Source: Litomosoides sigmodontis
Lineage: Eukaryota > Nematoda > Chromadorea > Rhabditida > Onchocercidae
DNA length: 64,000 nucleotides
Direction: 5' to 3'
Assembly: GCA_963070105.1 (NCBI GenBank)
Contig: OY718804.1
Location: 10,679,817 to 10,743,816 of the forward strand
The notes under the pieces were generated by a model. The model saw nothing but the letters and a program-made list of their open reading frames with translations. It was not told the DNA's origin and did not search any database. The translations under genes were made by a program, and so were the position numbers. Of this stretch, positions 27,033-44,304 are shown one piece after another (within the stretch, counting starts at the first letter, position 1; every line of letters starts with the position of its first letter).

Positions 27033-29126
27033 ATGTCATTATCATCGGAACAATTCTCAACGTCAATAATATTCAACGATCAACAGCGTGATCTCATTCA
27101 TCATGTTGCATTTGATTTTCATGGACGACGGATTGCTACATCTTCCAGCGATATGATGGTGTGTGTGTGGAATTTGTCACCAAATGGTGCATGGATCAAA
27201 TCAGCTTCATGGAAGGTGCTCACGATTGGTTTTCAACTTCATGTAACTGATCATTCTACCATTGCTCTCATCTACTGCTTAATAACAGCTGCAAGATATA
27301 AAATTAGTAAATAATTGCTGTTACAGAGTCATGGTGGGCCTGTTTGGAAAGTAATTTGGGCGCACCCTGAATTTGGGCAGATTTTGGCCACGTGTTCGTT
27401 TGATCGAAGTGTAACGATATGGGAGGAAACAGGTTAAGTCTTTATGTTTCAAATTTATTAAACCGATAATGTCTGTCCGTAATAATAATTTGTTTTCAAG
27501 ACTTTAATTTCAAGACATCATTTACTTGAAGTTTATGGATAAAATAGTGGATTGCAGTACGTAAACCGCCTTTTTCAATAACGAGAAATGGTATACATAG
27601 CGGCCAGAAACAGCAAGAATTACATTGGAGACGTTGCTGTCAACTTGTAGATAGTCGTCATAATGTTACTGATATCAAGTTTGCTCCTAGACATCTTGGA
27701 TTAATGCTTGTAAGTAGCATTATTGAGTGTTTTGATGCACTTTATATTATTCACTTATCTTGAGACTTTAGAGAACTCTCCAATCAAATCTTTTTATGTT
27801 TCACTGAATATGAACATAAAATCTGAATTTCACATATCTGTTAGCCATTTATGGTTATTTTTATTTTTCGTTTAATGGAAAGGACTATTTAAGAGAATTT
27901 GGTTGTAGGCGACTGTTTCTTCCCAAGGCATATTACGAGTGTACGAAGCTCCAGACATTATGAACTTGTCGATGTGGAGCTTAAATCAGGATATAGTCGT
28001 TTTTCGATATCGCTGTAGCTGTCTCTCATGGAGTACACATCGCCTTACAAAACCGCTTATCGCTGTAGGATCGGATGATGCGCATACAACTGGCAAACGA
28101 GTGGTTGTGTATGAGTACCATGACAATCTTCGGTCATTATTATTAATAAAAGCTACTACATCACTTTTAATATATGTTGTTATAGCCCTATTGGTTTTTT
28201 TATTCAGGATCAGTGAAGTTCTTATTATAAAAGGGACATTCATTATGTGGTTCCCAAGGTGTTGACTGAATGCATTTTTAGGAAGTGGCAGGTGTTGAAT
28301 ACTCCATCTTTAAAAGTGACTGAACCGGTGACGGACATTGCTTTTGCCCCACCTGCTGGACGATCGTATCATTTACTCGCTGTTGGCTCTAAAGACATTT
28401 GCATCTTCAAGTTGAATGAGACTGCGAAAGCAAGTAACTTTAATGTTGATTCGATTGAACGAGGTGGACCAACGGAATACAATATAACGCAATTGGAAGC
28501 ACTTGAAAATCCGTCTCATTCACCTGTTCAGGTACTCTGCTGTTACTTTTAATTCCTTTATCTTCTTCACTAGCGTTTGAATTTACAATTGCATTATGTG
28601 GAAAATGAGAAAGTTTGTTTCCCCAATACTTGCAAATACCTAATAACTTCGGGAAGATTTTTAACGGTTAGCAGTTTTACTGCTTATGACCTTATTTATA
28701 ACATTAAACTAATAGAACCGTTTACTGCACGACTTTATCACGGAAAATGTCCCAATCAGCTTACTGTGAATTACGTAGTAATTGAAGGCAAAAACATTTA
28801 TAGGTTTGGCGTTTGTCATGGAACGTAACTGGAACAGTATTAACAACTGGAAGCTCAGATGGATACATACGGTTGTGGAAAGGCAAGTGCTGTAGATATA
28901 TATTTTCTGTTGCATGCTATAATAATAGCTAAAGTCATTCGGAAAAAATCGATTCTACTTATTTGATAGAATGATAGATTGAAATCGTTTTTCAGAAAAT
29001 TTGTTGAAAAAATGGAGTCTTGTCGCAACGGTTAAATCAACGGAAGACTGTAAACCGTCTGATGATGATCCGAGAGCTACAACATCAATAAGTTCTCTTA
29101 CCAGAGAAAATCATGTATATTATTGA
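27033..29126 (+). CDS. npp-18: Nucleoporin SEH1 (WD-repeat), 7 exons
   Basis: Beta-propeller shared by the Nup107-160 nuclear pore scaffold and the GATOR2/SEA complex. Exons: 27033-27215, 27327-27432, 27558-27709, 27909-28132, 28282-28531, 28804-28882, 28996-29126; 374 residues against about 360 in human SEH1L. Recognisable blades: [112 protein letters not shown]. These match SEH1 rather than SEC13. The start was chosen at the ATG that places the first blade about 20 residues in. The intron after 28882 has a GC donor (AAAG|GCAAGT); the nearby GT would shift frame into a stop. The symbol follows C. elegans naming. Confidence 0.95.
28883..28995 (+). other. GC-AG intron in SEH1
   Basis: The donor reads TGGAAAG|GCAAGTGC, the textbook GC-AG consensus, and the acceptor is CGTTTTTCAG. 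Only this junction keeps [12 protein letters not shown] in frame. Confidence 0.85.
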
Positions 29127-30385
29127 ATTTATGTAGTGCGCTGTCTACATTAAATATGTTGCTTTTGTTACTTTTTGAACGGTTAAATAGCTTTATGAAA
29201 ATTGTAGATTGTTTATAATTTTTATTTCTTTTCTTAAATGAGACAACATGTGCATTGGTGGATCCAAAGTTCAAAAAGATGCTTAAAAATCTGAAGTTAA
29301 AAAAATCACGTATTTTTTGTGCCTTTTTGTTTCCTGTCTGGTCTGTACAGGATCTTCAGTTAAGTGATTGTTGAAAATGCTCTTCTTTTGATTCTAATAA
29401 CTAGGTAATTAATTTTTGCTAAGCTACAGAATGCTTTACGGTTTGTATTAAGAAGTTGTCATTTTGTGAGGCATTCCTTCTCCTGCAATCGATAAAATAT
29501 TTCCAATATCACACTGATTACTGCATTAAGTGACGAGGAAGATATATGTGTCCCGCAGCATACCTTTCATATCTGATTGCAACATTGACATATGATTGAG
29601 CCCTATTTTTATTCTTAAATATTATTGCATGTATGGATATTTTGGCTTTTTCATCATAAATAGTTGCTTGACATGGCGTGTGTCGTCCAATTTATGTTTG
29701 AAAGGAAATTTTCAATGTTGTGGTCAATGTTGTCGTGAGTTTCTACGGATGGGAGTCCTCGTTCTGGATGGAGTTCTGTATCGTCGCTATTTCGGGTGAA
29801 TTTGAAGGAGTTTGTACAGTTGCATGCCGTGTTGTAATCACTGCCAGTTCATCGACATAATTTTCTACGCTTCATTCTGTGGAGCAGTTAGTTGCGCCAA
29901 TAGCACCACTGCACTCCCATTTGCGCTGCGCCTCGCACTTTACTTTTCTTAACCTTCATTCTCCGCCGTAACTATCTCACAAATTGATTCCTTAGGAAAA
30001 TAATATTCACTTTTCCACCCGTTTACGTGCTTTCCTAACTTTTTTACCCTACACCTTTATTGCGCAATCTTTATACCTCCCGATACACGTGTGTTCCTCT
30101 CAGAAGCATACATGTTTGAGGGAACGAAACGCTTCATTTATGATTAAGTACCATTCAAGTACTATACGAGCTTTCGATTGATCATTTGATTATGACTACA
30201 TGCAATACCGAATAAGTAATTCTTAGGTTCTCCGTGCTGGACATTATTTTTCTTAACCGATTCCTTTGCTAGTAATTACTTGCATACCATCTCTACTTGA
30301 ATATTTTGACAAGTTAGGAGAATCAAACTACTTTTCTGTATAGGAGCGATTTAATTTAGACATTACTGATAATCTGTTGACAAGA
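29127..30385. other. Spacer between SEH1 and PGM2
   Basis: AT-rich; no supported gene. The open frame 29596-29799 lacks splice context and homology. A GC-richer patch at 29.86-29.95 kb has no usable frame on either strand. Confidence 0.5.
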
Positions 30386-35979
<5,594 letters not shown>

Positions 35980-37473
35980 AGCCATACGATCTTCCTCTCA
36001 TCCTAAATATCACTACTGTTCTTATTCTTCCTTGTTAAGTAATGGAAATTTCAGGTTTTGTAACGTTTACAGTTTGAAGAGTTTTCAACCGAGATAGGTA
36101 TTTCGCTGAAAATAGAAAATTCCATTACAGCATCCAGAAAAAGATCAGTTCTACTATCTCTAAAAACATAGTTTCATATTAGTTGAGTTCATTTCAAATC
36201 ATCGTTCAATAAAAGAGAAAGTGGTTATCCATTTGTTTTAGCTGAAAATAAGATCTCTGTTGAACTTCTGTCATTAGAAGTAAAAGTATCTTTCCTTGAA
36301 TAGTGTGAATCTGGGAGGAAATTAGAGAAGAAGGGATAACAATTTAGTTTTGTTTCAGTTTTGCTAAAAATCAGTGGAAAAACTTAATAAAATTAGGAAA
36401 CGAGGCTTAGCCAATGGGGACAAGATGTTCCGATTAAATATGTAAGCGGACAGGCCTTATTCGAAAGGGCTTACTTCAAGCACGTTTCGAAATTTTGCAT
36501 GAAAGTTTGTACTCACTCAATACATTTTTCACTTCGGTATTATTGATTTGCTTTGTTTTAACTTAATGTAACTTATTATTTTCGTCACAGCTAATTTATA
36601 TTTTTGGAATGAATAAAAGTAAAAGACCGGAGTACTCTTTTCACATGAGGAAGCAAAGGTTAAGAGAATAGGGAGAAATATGATCTACAGAAATTGACTG
36701 CATGATGTCAAAGTACGGTTATCTGCTCAATTTGTCGTTACAGTAGTACAGTGATCACCTGCCCACTACATATGTATATTCACGATATTACTACATTATC
36801 AAGGAGTATATATTCGCTAGCGGTGGTATGATAAAGAAAGGGTTCATATCACCCATGAAACTGACAGAACTAAGGTGAGACTGTAAAATGCAGACCCTCA
36901 AGTAGAATCCGCGCGATGTACTCCATTCTGATTTGGAGGATGAAGTTATTGCACAATGATACAGCTCAGTTAGCTAGTTTTCATTGCATTTATGCATCCA
37001 TGCGTGGTTCCATGGATTCTATGTGGTGTCTGGAGTGCTTGAACTTTCGGTGGGTTGCTTGAGTTGTAGTGCGAAGTTTCGTTTAATTAACTGTTACATA
37101 GTCACGTCTGACACACAGTCACTTAATATTGTTGTCTTCCGCTTTTATTTCTTTCCTGCCTTGTTATTTTTCCCTATTTTAGCATATTTAAAAGCAAGGA
37201 AAAATCGTCATCGCTGATTAATAGGAATGGGAAGAAGTCTGAGTGGGAATTTGAAGAATATCAGTAGTGCCGTAAGTTAGTAATAATCGTTATGTGAATA
37301 ATAAAAGTTCATTTATTAGTGTAAGTTCTATCCTCTTTTTCAGCTGAGGTCAACTATTATGGAATGTAGAAGACAGTGGCATAACAATGACATTGGGGAA
37401 AGTTGTTTTAAAGTGAACCGAAAACTAATTAGTTGCTGAAGAGAAGTTAGACTTTGTCACTGATAATACAGGA
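35980..37473. other. Spacer between PGM2 and merlin
   Basis: PGM2 3' UTR with AATAAA at 36208-36213, then sequence without a supported gene. The open frame 36984-37217 has no homology or splice context. Confidence 0.5.
37331..37343 (+). promoter_or_regulatory. Possible trans-splice acceptor upstream of merlin
   Basis: CCTCTTTTTCAG lies 130 bases upstream of the merlin ATG (37474) and fits the nematode 3' splice consensus. It could receive a spliced leader or end a 5' UTR intron. Confidence 0.45.
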
Positions 37474-40400
37474 ATGGGGTTCTTTTCGTCTGGAAGCAGC
37501 AAAAAATATTTGTGTATGAAAGTAAGCACTATGGATGCTGACCTGGAGAAAATAACTGTGGAGGTTTGTTTGTTTAGTTGTCGTATTTTATTAGATGAAT
37601 AATGGGTTAATGCACCATTGGGCTGCTGGGTTTTATTTAGGCAACGCTAGATTATTGTTGTAGGATCGCTATATTGTTGGATTAATGTATTATCGAATTG
37701 TTGCTTGCTGCGTTACAAAGTAGTCGGATGTTTGTATTAGTTCTTCTAGCTTGCAAATTAATGGAATATTGAACCAACGATACATTGCCAACTAAGTTTT
37801 TAGATTATTATGCATCATGATTGAGTTACCTTATTTATAAATTTGTCAAATTCGCGGTTCACCAGCCGTTGCAAGTTCATTCAAAGTACTGTTGTTATGT
37901 GAAAATTTGAAGGAAGTAAGTAAAATAAGAGCTTTCTACACGACTTTACATAACAACAGATACTTTATCATACGAAACAGCAACAAAATTGTGTGAAATA
38001 AATAGTGTAGGCACTCAAGAAAAAAGATTCTACAGTTGAGATCATAAAGCAGTTAAGCGGACCCTGTCCAGATGTTTCTGCAAGCAGCTAGCTTACGTAT
38101 AGTTTTGTATACCAATGTTATTATTAGTTTGCTTAATTTCGACTTCCATTTGTGGATTAAAAATCATGTGTATCTATCGAAATTTTTCATGTGATTTCTA
38201 ATTTTTTGCGAAAATTTCCAGCCAGACTGTACAGGACGACAGCTGTTTGATACAGTTTGCAGGATTATCGGTCTAAGGGAAATTTGGTTTTTTGGTTTAC
38301 AGTTTGTGAACAAAAAGGGGATCCCGTGTTGGCTACAAATGGATAAGAAGGTTTGTTTGATGTTATAGGATCGATGATAAATGTATGCTGCTCAGTTCCT
38401 TCTATTTGCAATATTTTCGGTTCCAAATGTCGTTGAAAATTTTTCATACTTGGAATTAGATGTGGTCGTAAACGTTGCAATGAATCCGATTTGGGAATGT
38501 TATTGTATCTTCCTAAAGTAGTTATTAAATTTAATATGTTCACCATTAGTTAACTTATTGTGATGCAGCTATGTTTTGTTCTGGTAATACCAACAGTAAA
38601 ATTTCTTTGCTGTTTATCAAGTTGTCATTACTCACTTATAATTAGCTTATTTTAGATAAATAAGCAGGAAGTGCCAAAGCAGGAAGATGGTTCAATGCAT
38701 CTCATATTTCTTGTGAAGTTTTATCCAGAAGATGTAGAAGAAGAATTGATACAGGATATAACGCGTCATCTTTTCTTTCTTCAAATCAAACAAAGTATTT
38801 TAAGTATGCAACTGTATTGTTCAGCCGAAGCGTCTGTTCTTCTTGCATCATATGCTGTACAAGCAATTGTGAGTTTGTATTATCTACAATGAACTAGTAA
38901 TTTAAAAAATTCTTTCGTAGATGTGCTTTGTATTTGCTTCCGAAGTATGTGAAGCATTAGTAGGTTTCTTTTTATTTTTGGACAAATTTCATAAAATTGC
39001 AAATCGAATAAATAAAAGCTATTCAGCAAGGTGACTGTGTTGAGAGTTCGAAGCTGCAGTTAAGCGAGTTATTGCCAGAATGTGTAATTAAGCAGTACGA
39101 CATGACACCACAAATGTGGGAGGAACGTATTAAGCGGTGGTGGATAAATAACAGTGGACAAAGCAGGTAATTTTATACAACTACGGTTTTTTTACCGTTA
39201 GATATTCAGTCAGAAAGATATGAACTGTGACCGGATATGGTTTTTGAAAGTATAAACATTGTAGGGAAGATGCAGAAATGGAGTATCTACGGGTTGCGCA
39301 GGATTTAGAAATGTATGGAATTCAGTACTATCCTATATGTGTTGGTTTTTTAAAATGTTATATCGACTTGTGTGATATATGGTGACGTTAAATTGACTTC
39401 CATAGGAAATACTTCGTCTGCTACTATCATCACCTCTCACTTTTTACCGATTATCAATTAATGATTACTTTTGGTCTTTTAAAGGGTATTGTGATCATCT
39501 GTGATTTTCATACGTGAGGTACAAGAATTAGCGATTTATAGAACAGTAAAGAAACAGATTTAACGCTTGGTGTATCAGCACAGGGAATTGGAATTTACAA
39601 GGAATCTAACCGAATTACACCACGACCTTTCTTTTCTTGGAGCGAAATCAAGAACATTTCATTCAAGAATAAAGTTGTGGGTTTTTGGTCCTTAAGTTTC
39701 AAGAGAAACACAATACAGTGGTCAGATCTTAAGGATTTGCAAGGCCGCTGCATTGCGTTTCATTTCAAGAATGTAATGCTCATATTCTACCTTACTCTTG
39801 GCAGCACTTCGAGCATAGAATTTTTGAATAGCATTGATATTTTTAACGAAAGTATGCCACAAAACTTTGGAAAAAATGGATGAGCGAAGAAATGAAATTT
39901 ATAAATAGACGTAATAGGCTTAGAATTTTTCAGTTCAATATGAGGACAATGGATAAGAGTACAATTACATTTCGTGCAAAAGATATCTCTATAAATATGA
40001 GCATATTGGATTTGTGCGTCGGTACTCATAATTTATACTTACGAAGACGTCAACCAGATTTGCTCGAAGTACAGCAAATGAAAGCTCAGGCGAAAGAGCA
40101 GAGAATTAGACGAATTGTTTGTTTTCCATAAAAAAATTATACAAAGAAAAATTCTTCCATTTTTTACGGATTATAGATAGTAGAATTATTCAAGTTTTTT
40201 TACTCGTAACATATAGATTTGCTTTTCAGCAGGAACAAAATCGTTTGTCACGTGAACGAGAGCAACGTATACAGGCAGAGGCGGAACGAGATCGATATAA
40301 AAATGAAATTACTGCAATTAATGAGCAACTACGTAACATGAAGGTCTGAGAAAAAATATACATATATATATATATTTAATTCTTAATAGGTTCTGCTTTT

Positions 40401-42894
40401 GATGTTCATGTGTCTCACTCTTACGAAAAAATTCTTTTCCTTTTCGGATTTCTTAGAGTATGAGTGCGTTACCACTAAATGAATAGATTGAAGTACAAGG
40501 TCTTGTGTGGTTTTCAGGGTCTGTTTTAAAAGAGCTGAATTATAATGTATAGGAGTCTTTACCGGAACTATGTGAACACGATATGTGTGTCAAAAAAATT
40601 AACTTTTGTTTAGGAGGCTATGAAAAAAACCGAAGAAAATGCACACCTGATGGCAGAAAAAGCACGAGTATCGGAAGAGGAAGCTCTCGTACTGTCAAAA
40701 AGAGCTAGCGAGGCTGAGGCAGAATGCCAGCGTATGAAACTTTCACAAATTAAGGTAGACTTTCGAATTTGTTTTTCTGAAAGCCACATTCTGTTCAGGC
40801 TGTGGGAGAATCAACAGATGATTACTACAAAGTAGGAGGGATGTTTATTGATGATTCAGATCACAAATTCGTCGAAGTTGTCACAATATCTGAATTAAAT
40901 TAGTGAAAATTTTATCTCTAGCTGCTTTAAACAAATCAAAAAATCTTATGGGTTAAAAAAGCTTTGTATAATGCACACATTTTGGTCAGTAATTGTTTAA
41001 TAGTGCTCACATTTAACGGATATGTATTTCATGAAATGGATTGCGCGAAAAGCATAATTACGGGAGCTAATTTTAATTACAATATATTCAGTTAATGTGA
41101 GGAAAGTAACATTTGGTTGAATTTATTTTACACGAAATTTATTTTTTTTGGGCGGAAGAAACAAAAATGTCTTTGGAGCGGAAGGCCCGCGATGCCGAAC
41201 TTTGGGCTCATCGTTTAATGTATGAAACAGAACGTCATGGTTATGATCCGTACATATGTCGTGCACATTTGTATGACTCAGAATCGAGTTGGCCACAGGT
41301 TTGAATGTTACTGGGTTAACTAAAAGAGTAGTAACATGCACGTTTCTGCAAGAGAGTTAAAATCTAAGCATTTATTTTTCAAATATGGTTCATGAAGTAC
41401 TAATCAAGTCGTGTAATCTCTTCTTTACGAACTTAATCGTTGGTTTGAATTATTCTAACGTTTCCAGATCATTTGAAGCCTCTAACTAATATTCATCGCT
41501 AAATGCCCGGGCATCATTAAGCAATATAATCACGTTAAATTCATATTTCTTGCTATGAACGCAAAATTTAGTATTTGAATAAAATTTTCTGAACCTAATT
41601 GTTATATGAGTATTAACAATCACTTTCAGGATTGGTTATCAGCATGCGCTCTGCCTGTCCCCCAGCGTTACATCAGCCATCATCATTTGATGTCATCATC
41701 AAGCAGTGGCGATGGCGGTTATGTGCAGTATCTGGATGGCGATCCAAACTTTGCAGCTGCTGTAACACCCATGATTAAACCACAGCCATCATTGTTTGTA
41801 AAGAAACAAGCTTTGCTTAATTGTCCACCACCCGATCCATCCAGTAATCAAATGATGCCAAATGATCTATTGTCTTTAAGGACAGAAATTGAAAAATCCA
41901 GGTGTCGAAATATTTTTCTGTTAAAAGCTTGAGATTATTTTTATACAAATTAATGTGAAAATAAGAAGAAAGAATACTTCGTATTTTTAGTGCTCAGTGA
42001 TACTAACGGATTTCTGATTATTTACAGGGCTGATTATAACGAGAAGAAAAAAAGCCTTCAAGAAAAAATGACGGAATTTCGGAACGAAATTGAAAGCTTG
42101 AAGGTTGTGGATCGCCAATCAGAACATGATCGAATCCATGCAACCAATGTACAAATGGGTATTGACAAGTATTCCACACTTAGAAAGGTGGTTTTTTGCA
42201 TTCAACAAAGAAGCATAGCTTGCAGTGCTTTTCAAATGATAAATTTTGTATTATTATAATGTGGAAAAAATCTACTAGTTACTATTTTATAGATAATGTT
42301 GATTACCTATTAAAATCTATCTTATTCCTACTGTACTTTGAACTGTTTTAGTTTATCAGTGTCATTATATTTAGCAGAAATTATAATTTTAACAAGTTTT
42401 ATATTGCAGTCAACTGCTGAACCACATGCATATCATGTTCTTAAGGTAATTTCAATATAATCCGAGAGTGTTTTTGCTTTGCTTAAAATCAAAAAGCATT
42501 GAAGTGAGTGAGCGTGTACCACAAATTTGTATTGCAAACTATATATTCATTTATTTAACAACATTGTGTTTTTACTTAGAAATGTTAGTTTCGTTGTATT
42601 GGAGGTGGTACCTTCGTGTCCCTTTCATTTTCAACATATCGAGTTCTTGCAATATTCATCAATGGACAATTACAGCACAATTTATTTAACATATGCATGT
42701 TGTCATTCTATTACAAATTTCATTTTATTCACGTTTTGGTTTTCTCTCGTTAAACAGTGTGATTTCACTAGTAAGTTCAACACTTATAGCTTTTATTAAC
42801 CTGATGCAGTAAATATGGCATTCAGTAGCGTTCAATTTTGCAGAGCAGTGCTGGAGCAACAAAGACTCGTGTACAAGTGTTTGATGGATTATAA
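37474..42894 (+). CDS. nfm-1: Merlin (NF2) FERM-domain tumour-suppressor homologue, 14 exons
   Basis: Links membrane receptors to the cortical cytoskeleton and acts upstream of Hippo signalling by family knowledge. Exons: 37474-37563, 38222-38350, 38656-38868, 39027-39166, 39265-39340, 39542-39676, 39934-40116, 40230-40343, 40614-40754, 41152-41298, 41630-41901, 42028-42187, 42410-42445, 42844-42894; 628 residues. The FERM domain covers about the first 310: [26 protein letters not shown] (the merlin Blue Box region), [20 protein letters not shown], and [21 protein letters not shown] coiled coil follows (about 320-420), then a His/Ser/Pro-rich nematode-specific segment, then the C-terminal tail ([14 protein letters not shown] to [11 protein letters not shown]). 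The final motif matches merlin, not ERM proteins, which end in an actin-binding sequence. Two oddities are the non-AG acceptor before exon 10 and the 36-nt exon 13. Confidence 0.95.
42410..42445 (+). other. 36-nt microexon of merlin
   Basis: Flanked by ATATTGCAG and AAG|GTAATT, phase 0 on both sides, encoding [12 protein letters not shown]. Without it the tail STLRK joins directly to [16 protein letters not shown]. Confidence 0.8.
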
Positions 42895-43072
42895 CATCAT
42901 ACTATTCGGTAACGAGTAGACATTGAAAACAGCATAATCCATTGTGATCTGTTGCGGAGTACCACAATTTATCTGCTTTCACAACTTTCAATTTTTTTAA
43001 TTTAGTTATATTACTCATATGCGGGAATGTTTTTAATTCTGATATTTATAGGTGTCTTATTTTTCAAGCGAG

Positions 43073-43409
43073 ATGTCATTGAAGACTTCTGGTGATTGCG
43101 ATTACATGGTATAAGTTCTTAGCGGCCCCCATTCATACAATTTCATTCAGTTTTAGATCTTTTTTTCGTGGTTTCTTTTATTTTACATTAGGTCTTTAAA
43201 AATTACCAAAATAACAGACCCAATAACTATACCTTGATTTTGAGAAAATTTTATGCTTTGGTTGGAGGAAAAATGATCCTAATATTTTATAGCTCCAACG
43301 CTGTAGATGAGGTATATTTTCATTTCTTCAAAAGTAAAAAATTTTCTTCACATAATTTTTTTAGAGTTCTGTATTTTATTACAATTTGAGGAGTTTTTTG
43401 TCCTGTTAA
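43073..43409 (+). CDS. Tiny three-exon gene with SRP14-like residue pattern
   Basis: Exons 43073-43108, 43192-43311 and 43365-43409 join in phase 0 with good donors (ATG|GTATAA, GAG|GTATAT) and acceptors (TTACATTAG, TTTTTTTAG), giving 66 residues. The acceptor GATATTTATAG (43051) lies 21 bases before the ATG and 157 bases past the merlin stop, so the gene could be the second cistron of an operon. Residues line up with human SRP14 (recalled): KTSG near the start, then G-K-x-I, SS-x2-V and Y-x-NL at the same spacing as in KKKISTVVSS and VNKFQMAYSNL. The usual N-terminal helix, the YDGR loop and the basic C-terminus are missing. It could be a divergent or decayed SRP14 Alu-domain protein, or chance. 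Confidence 0.35.
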
Positions 43410-44304
43410 AATAGTTACTCATGCCTTTTCTTATTTTTACCGTACTGTTTAACTCATGTATTTATGTGAATGCATTGTCTGCCTTTCTTTGTTTGATTAA
43501 ATCTAACAGGAGGTCAATATATGGCTGATATCATTAGGATTAAATTATACACAAATTGTTTACGAAGCCCACATTTTATATTTTTGTTGCACTGAACATT
43601 ACTCACTTATTTGAATTTTAATCTTCAAATTTGCATTATTTCATTTTATTGACAAGAAAAATTGTCCATATCATTTTATCTTACTGTTTATTTATGTCAT
43701 GAGGAATAGAAAGAATGCGAATTGTTAGTCGAAAGAAAGTAATAAGTTGCTTTTTGAAATTGCTCATTTTTTTGTCTTCAGTCACTGTCTACATTTCATC
43801 CATCGTTCTACCGCCTTATGATGGTTGATTTCTGCATTTATTTTTGTTTTTCCTGTTGTGCTTTTTTAAATTTTAATAATGTTTCATTTTCGTTAGTAAA
43901 TTTTCCAATGTCTCCGAGCTTCATTTGCTATCGTTGCTTAATGCGTATTTGTACCGAATTGAGTAGAATTTTCCTGCGTGATTTTGCATTTAGGATATTT
44001 TCAATTCAAAAAAGTGAGTAGTTATGGGTGTGATTCAAATGAACTTGAGTAGAGGAAGATAATAGCAAAGATTAATAATTGGAGATTTGTCGTTTAAAAG
44101 TGATTATTTTATAGTGATTCAAAAATCTTGCATCCATGAGGCTAAGCGGATGCCGGTAGAAAATTAAGATCTCATTTCTCAGAACTATAGATATTTGACA
44201 CTAGAGTTTGTATATTATTACTAAGAATTAGTGTTAACCATTAAATCATTGCATTGTCGCGATGATTGTCATGGTGGTAATGTCTAGCATGCTAGGTTTT
44301 TAGT
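43410..44304. other. Spacer upstream of THOC5
   Basis: T-rich sequence without a supported gene. The open frame 43818-44021 is pyrimidine-rich and lacks context. Confidence 0.5.
44291..44303 (+). promoter_or_regulatory. Probable trans-splice acceptor of THOC5
   Basis: GCTAGGTTTTTAG ends one base before the ATG at 44305. An acceptor this close to the start codon is typical of spliced-leader addition in nematodes. Confidence 0.6.

Noticed and set aside
29596..29799. 67-codon plus-strand frame between SEH1 and PGM2
   Set aside because: No real start context, splice sites or similarity.
39677..39883. Open frame following merlin exon 6
   Set aside because: It lies in an intron between NISFKNKV and FNMRTMDKS; the FERM alignment is continuous without it.
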